From the NCBI GenBank assembly GCA_963605405.1, contig CAVCUP010000004.1:1-64000 (forward strand): 64,000 nucleotides of DNA, in the 5' to 3' direction. Below the pieces are notes generated by a model. That model ran no database searches. It saw only the letters and a list, made by a program, of their open reading frames with translations, and was not told the DNA's origin. Positions 60,525-64,000 of this stretch are shown piece by piece (the stretch's first letter is position 1; each line of letters begins with the position of its first letter). Made by a program: the position numbers and the translations under genes. Source of the DNA: Paratractidigestivibacter sp963605405. Lineage in GTDB: Bacteria; Actinomycetota; Coriobacteriia; Coriobacteriales; Atopobiaceae.

Positions 60525-60774
60525 AAATAGAAGCATGGCCCGCGACCTCGCGCGTAGGCCGGGCCGGCGACCGCCCGCGAGGCACGGAGACCCGGGACGG
60601 CGGCAATTTTTGGCGGTTGTCCCGAGTAGCCCCGCGCCCGGGGTTCGGGGAGCCGCAGGTAGGCGCGTCGCCCGGAAATCGTCCGCGCGGCCCGGACGGC
60701 AAAACTGCCGCCGACGCCGTTCTCGCCGGCGGCGCCCGCCCGCTCGGCCCCGGTCGTGGGCCATAAACAGAAGT
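60525..60774 (-). mobile_element. MITE-like element, copy D
   Basis: The element is 60535-60764 (230 bp), in the orientation of copy C. The flanking 10-mers aaatagaagc (60525-60534) and aaacagaagt (60765-60774) agree at eight of ten positions, both differences being transitions. It therefore shows an ageing 10-bp target duplication. It inserted at the tail of the tRNA terminator: the right copy of the target overlaps the bases just after that hairpin. Confidence 0.9.
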
Positions 60775-60795
60775 AGGGACCCTCTCGGGTCCCTA
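60772..60795 (-). terminator. Terminator of the initiator tRNA gene
   Basis: GTAGGGACC / GGTCCCTAC-type stem with a five-base loop, followed on the minus strand by TTCTGTTT. Confidence 0.85.
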
Positions 60796-60807
60796 CCAGT
60801 CAATTTA

Positions 60808-60884
<77 letters not shown>

Positions 60885-60914
60885 ATTTTTGCGTGCGCCT
60901 TTGCGCAAGAAAGA

Positions 60915-60943
60915 ACTATACGCACTTCTCTTTGGCTGGTCAA
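60915..60943 (-). promoter_or_regulatory. Promoter of the initiator tRNA gene
   Basis: Minus-strand -35 TTGACC (60938-60943), 17-base spacer, -10 TATAGT (60915-60920), about 30 bases before the tRNA 5' end. Confidence 0.8.
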
Positions 60944-60992
60944 CAAATGTGGAGAGGTCTTCACAATTGGTTGGCCATCGCTGCCGGCCGGC

Positions 60993-62051
60993 TCAGCTCG
61001 CCGCCGCGACGAGCGCGGGGAACTCGTCCTCGGACCCGATTCCGTCGCGGACGCTCCTCAGCGTCACCTTGCCCGCCGCAGCCTTCTGGCCCGCCTCGCT
61101 GCACGCGTAGTCCATCCATGCGCGGGCCTGCTCGAGGTTGCCGGCCCCCTTCAGAATCGCGCAGCAGCTCGGAGCCACGAGGCAACCTTCCTTCGGCAAA
61201 ACGACCTCGACGTCCCCGGTAAGCCGGGCCGCCGCGGCCGCCGGCTGCTCATACACGAGCCCGGCCGCCGCTCCCCCGTCGAGCACGTCGATAAGCACGT
61301 CCGCCGAGCTCTCGCGCACGGCGCCGCCCGCCTGCGCCCAGACCGCCGCCAAGAAGGCCTCGCCTCCCGGCCGGACCACCCCGTCCTCGTCCGTGGTCAC
61401 ATACGCCGGCAGAAGGTCGCCCACCGCGCGCGCGGCGTCGCGTGACGCCTTGGCGGCCGCGTCCGTCCCCGCATCGGCCACGGCCACGCGCCCGGCGAGC
61501 TTCTCGTCGAGAAGGGATTCGTAGCCGTCGACCTCGACGCCGAGCTCCTCCGCCAGCGCTTTGTTCACCACAATCGCGCAGACGTCTCGCGAGACGGTCG
61601 TCACATAGCCGGTCTCGTTGCGGCAGTCCTCGCGGAGCTTCTCGCCCTCGGCCGCAACGTACTTCTCGAAGACGGCGGCGCCGCCCGCGTACCACGACTC
61701 GTCGCCGCCCCAGACGACGTCCGCTACCGGGCGCCCCGCCGCGACCTCGGCGGCCGCCAGATCGCGCATCTGGGCCGCGGTCTTCTGGACCACGTCGACG
61801 ACCACGTCGGTCTCCTGCATAAAGACCGGGACGAAGGCGTTGATGAGCGTCTCGTCGCAGCAGGTGTACATAGTGAGCTTGCCGCCGAGTTTGGCCTGGG
61901 ACGACTCGTCGGCGCTCGTGGGCTCGGCCGGCACGGACTCGTCGCCGCCGCTGAGGAGGCCCACGGCCCCGACGGCACCCGCCGCCGCGCCGAGAACCGC
62001 CACGGCGCCCGCGGCCACCGCCTGCCTTCTGGTGAGCTGAGGTGCGCGCAT
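60993..62051 (-). CDS. Extracellular solute-binding protein, Tat-exported (iron/spermidine-type fold)
   Basis: A 352-residue family 1-type binding protein. The N-terminus has a twin-arginine signal (QLTRRQAVAAGAVAVLGAAAG, residues 5-25) without a lipobox Cys. The binding fold then shows KLTMYTCCDETLINAFVPVF (about 58), PVADVVWGGDESWYAGGA (about 108) and LPKEGCLVAPSCCAIL (about 300), close to ferric-ion or ABC-phosphonate binders. CC at 64-65 and again near 311 is unusual. No ABC permease or ATPase genes are adjacent. The start ATG is next to the HAD stop codon, so the two genes are probably coupled. It may deliver iron or another ion-containing ligand to a remote transporter. Confidence 0.8.
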   Translation of the reverse strand: MRAPQLTRRQAVAAGAVAVLGAAAGAVGAVGLLSGGDESVPAEPTSADESSQAKLGGKLTMYTCCDETLINAFVPVFMQETDVVVDVVQKTAAQMRDLAAAEVAAGRPVADVVWGGDESWYAGGAAVFEKYVAAEGEKLREDCRNETGYVTTVSRDVCAIVVNKALAEELGVEVDGYESLLDEKLAGRVAVADAGTDAAAKASRDAARAVGDLLPAYVTTDEDGVVRPGGEAFLAAVWAQAGGAVRESSADVLIDVLDGGAAAGLVYEQPAAAAARLTGDVEVVLPKEGCLVAPSCCAILKGAGNLEQARAWMDYACSEAGQKAAAGKVTLRSVRDGIGSEDEFPALVAAAS

Positions 62052-62059
62052 GCCGCCCC

Positions 62060-62917
62060 CTAACCCCTCAAGAACGCGGGCATCTCGCCCGCCTCGGCCG
62101 CACGCGCGACCTCGAGGAGCGCATCGGCCACGGCGTCGTCCGCGCACGCGCCGATGTGGTAGTTCGCCGCCTCCGTGACCTCGGACGTCGCGTTGGCCAC
62201 GGCCACCGAGTACTTGACTTTGCGCAGGATCTCCAGGTCGTTCTCGGCATCGCCGAACACGACCACCTCGTCCTCGCGGATTCCCGTGGCGCCGAGAAGC
62301 GCGTCGAGACCCGCGGCCTTGCTCACCCCCTTGGGCATGATGTCGAACCAGCCGACGTGCGGGGCGACGACGCGCAGGTCGGGCGCGGCCTTCTCGGCGA
62401 TTTCCCTCACGTCGGCCATCTGCTGCTCCACAGGCTCGGCGTGGCCCGGGCACGCGATGGTCGCCGCGATGAAGTCGATGTCCGGCACCTCGTCCACGCG
62501 GCCGCCCACGAACCGCATCCGCGCCTCGAAGCCGCCCATCACCTCGTCGGAGGGCGCGTCGACGGCGTAGGCGGGGTTCAGCAGGTTCGAATCGCTCGGG
62601 TAGCAGTTGACGAACATCTCGCGGCCGCGAAGTGCATCGACGATGGCCACCAGGCCGTCGTGCGGGATCAAGGTGAGGGAGACCGTCTTGCCGTCCGCCA
62701 TCACGCGCTTGCCGTTGGACATGACGCCCGTCTTGTAGCACGCCTCATCGGAACGGAAGAGGCGGAAGAGCTCCACCGTGTCGCGGCCGGTGGACGGCCC
62801 GAAGAGCACGCCGGCCCCCGTGGCCGCGTGGATCGCCTCGCGCATGCGCTCGCTGATGCCGCGCGCGCCGAGGGGGACGATGGTGTTGTCCATGTCGGAA
62901 AGAGCAAGCTTAATCAA
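62060..62917 (-). CDS. HAD-superfamily Cof-type phosphatase
   Basis: A 285-residue hydrolase. Motif I LALSDMDNTIVPLG has DMDNT in place of the usual DLDGT, the nucleophile Asp being retained. Motif II is GPSTGRDT, motif III the Lys in MPKGVSKAAGLDALL (about 200) and motif IV VVFGDAENDLEIL (about 222). The most likely start is a TTG after AGGAAAAACA, so that motif I falls at residue 5-15; a downstream ATG would cut into motif I. The small-molecule substrate is unknown. It overlaps the upstream membrane protein gene by eight bases. Confidence 0.88.
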   Translation of the reverse strand: MIKLALSDMDNTIVPLGARGISERMREAIHAATGAGVLFGPSTGRDTVELFRLFRSDEACYKTGVMSNGKRVMADGKTVSLTLIPHDGLVAIVDALRGREMFVNCYPSDSNLLNPAYAVDAPSDEVMGGFEARMRFVGGRVDEVPDIDFIAATIACPGHAEPVEQQMADVREIAEKAAPDLRVVAPHVGWFDIMPKGVSKAAGLDALLGATGIREDEVVVFGDAENDLEILRKVKYSVAVANATSEVTEAANYHIGACADDAVADALLEVARAAEAGEMPAFLRG

Positions 62918-63629
62918 TGTTTTTCCTATCTTCGTGCCCGGCGCGGCGACCGGGGCCCTCAATGCGATTCTTGCCGCGACCTCGCCCGCGCTCCTTGCCG
63001 CGCGACGGATCGCCGGCCCCGCCGCGGCCCTCGAGCGGCTGCCACGTGCCGATGCGCATGTCGAGCGTGTCGAGAGCGCCCTCGCCCGCAGCGGCCAGGG
63101 GCTGCAGCACATCGAAGCGGTCCATATGCAGCAGGACCTGCTCGATGTCGACGATCCCCCAGATGCGCAGCTCGTTGCCGTTGCTCTCGGTGACCACGAG
63201 GTCGCGATAGCCCGAGCTGCGGCGCAGGCCGGCCCAGTCGAGCGAGGTCACATCGGAATAAAAGAAGCAATTGTCGCGCCCGATAAACGGGGTGATCACG
63301 CAGCGGTCCTCGAACAGCGAGACCTTGTAGCGGGTTAAGAAGAGCCAGCTCACGAACATCGTGACCGTGAAGGCGTCGGTAAACGCGAGGACGCACGCGT
63401 GCCCGCCCCCGAACACCCCCGCGAAACAGAAGGCGGCGAGGAGCACGCCGAGGCAGCCGACCACGAGCATGGCCACCACGATCGAGCGTGTGAAGTCGGG
63501 CGAGACCACGTAGGTGTCGTGGTGGCTGTGGTGCCTCTCCGCGAGGCGCAGGGGCCCGCCGAAGTGCTCGAGGATCGTCGCGAACACGCCGGGAAGAACC
63601 GCCAGGATGCAGAGCAAGGCCACCCGCAC
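62910..63629 (-). CDS. Membrane protein with a PH-like cytoplasmic domain
   Basis: A 239-residue protein with about three N-terminal hydrophobic helices (VALLCILAVLPGVFATIL, IVVAMLVVGCLGVLLAAFCFAG, and FTVTMFVSWLFLTRY). The segment following the last helix (KVSLFEDRCVITPFIGRDNCFFYSDVTSLDWAGLR) has the pattern of a bacterial PH-like domain. The C-terminal tail is Arg/Gly-rich and low-complexity (about 205-239). The start was set at the GTG after GGAGGCATAGC, which overlaps the pepT stop region by one base's distance. The function is unknown. Confidence 0.65.
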   Translation of the reverse strand: MRVALLCILAVLPGVFATILEHFGGPLRLAERHHSHHDTYVVSPDFTRSIVVAMLVVGCLGVLLAAFCFAGVFGGGHACVLAFTDAFTVTMFVSWLFLTRYKVSLFEDRCVITPFIGRDNCFFYSDVTSLDWAGLRRSSGYRDLVVTESNGNELRIWGIVDIEQVLLHMDRFDVLQPLAAAGEGALDTLDMRIGTWQPLEGRGGAGDPSRGKERGRGRGKNRIEGPGRRAGHEDRKNID

Positions 63630-63630
63630 G

Positions 63631-64000
63631 CTATGCCTCCGCGCACGCAGCGTGGGCGTCCACCTGCGCGAACTTGGCCACGAGGTGCTCAAGCATGTTC
63701 ACCGTGGCCTCCATGCTCGGCACGGGGATGAACTCGCGGACCGAGTGCGCGTTATAGCCGCCGGTGGCGAGGTTCGGGCACGGCAGGCCGCGGAACGTGA
63801 GCTGGGCGCCGTCGGTTCCGCCCCGCGCCGCCACGATGGAGGGCTCGATGCCCGCCTCGCGGTTGGCCTCCATGGCATAGTCGACCAGGAACTCCTTGCC
63901 CGCGAAGCGCTCGGCCATGTTGCGATACTGCTGGCGCACCTCGACGGTGACGGTGCCCTCGCCGTAACGCTCGTTGAGCAGCGCCGCGATGCCGCGCAGG
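63631..64000 (-). CDS. pepT: Peptidase T (3' part only)
   Basis: The C-terminal 122 residues of an M20 tripeptidase; the gene runs off the right edge. The diagnostic segment is VAARGGTDGAQLTFRGLPCPNLATGGYNAHSVREFIPV, whose GGTDG and the His in NAHS match PepT zinc/substrate residues. It releases N-terminal residues from tripeptides in the cytosol. It ends one base before the membrane-protein gene's start region, so the genes down to the solute-binding protein may form one transcript. Confidence 0.92.
   Translation of the reverse strand, partial: LRGIAALLNERYGEGTVTVEVRQQYRNMAERFAGKEFLVDYAMEANREAGIEPSIVAARGGTDGAQLTFRGLPCPNLATGGYNAHSVREFIPVPSMEATVNMLEHLVAKFAQVDAHAACAEA

Noticed and set aside
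60993..62741. Upstream extension of the solute-binding protein to about 580 codons
   Set aside because: The extra part overlaps the HAD phosphatase gene; the Tat signal sets the start at 62051.

Overview
The window is high-GC, densely coded bacterial chromosome. Gene content (dimeric NADP isocitrate dehydrogenase, class II CBS-type pyrophosphatase, pyrophosphate-type phosphofructokinase, membrane-anchored LuxR regulators, many PTS and Tat/Sec-exported proteins) suggests a host-associated actinobacterium of the Coriobacteriia, most like Collinsella. This is inference from gene content, not from a marker gene. No prophage, CRISPR array, transposase or rRNA operon was found.

Layout. 1-4.4 kb: a sugar operon (fructose-type PTS EIIBC, GatZ/KbaZ-like protein, transaldolase-like aldolase) facing a divergent LacI regulator, with a palindromic operator between the -35 and -10 of the PTS promoter. 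4.5-14 kb: CBS-pyrophosphatase, TrmB-like methyltransferase, GDPD phosphodiesterase, a DUF3825-type protein, a DUF1848 protein and a cysteine-desulfurase-like enzyme. 14-20.8 kb: Amt-PII fusion, NhaA, two paralogous secreted proteins, isocitrate dehydrogenase. 21-25.4 kb: panB-panC-DUF2520-panD (pantothenate) and a 3-hydroxyacyl-CoA dehydrogenase. 25.6-28.2 kb: enolase and phosphofructokinase. 28.4-32.6 kb: a 1371-residue Tat-exported protein. 32.8-39.2 kb: CutC, EngB, a HAD phosphatase, a DUF4143-type ATPase and a polar amino-acid ABC importer. 39.4-44.7 kb: a five-gene operon (small secreted protein, two membrane proteins, BcrA-type ATPase, a LuxR protein with two HTH domains). 45-56 kb: two manganese-riboswitch-controlled exporters (P-type ATPase and MntP) flanking a ygeX/ygeY-PTS-GH1 operon with a divergent AraC regulator. 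57-64 kb: a sortase-type surface protein, initiator tRNA, a solute-binding protein, a HAD phosphatase, a membrane protein and the end of pepT.

The most striking content is non-coding. (i) Four copies of a 230-231 bp element with 14-bp terminal inverted repeats (ATGGCCCACGACCT) and 10-bp target duplications form a MITE-like family. (ii) Three arrays at 7.3, 12.4 and 56.8 kb all lie between convergent genes. Each has an outward or inward inverted architecture and the same 41-bp period, but a different repeat unit. (iii) Two long hairpins (6253-6357 and 48004-48129), an 11-bp tandem repeat at a convergent gene junction and three 15-bp palindromes at exact 32-bp spacing add further unexplained structure.

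How the genes work together. Glycolysis appears tied to pyrophosphate: the phosphofructokinase carries the GGND signature of the PPi-using clade, while the CBS-pyrophosphatase is a nucleotide-regulated PPi consumer. Mn homeostasis is doubly riboswitch-controlled. The pantothenate cluster carries a DUF2520 protein that may supply the missing ketopantoate reductase step. The 48-55 kb operon joins phospho-beta-glucosidase chemistry to a diaminopropionate lyase and an M20 hydrolase, which hints at use of an amino-acid/sugar conjugate.
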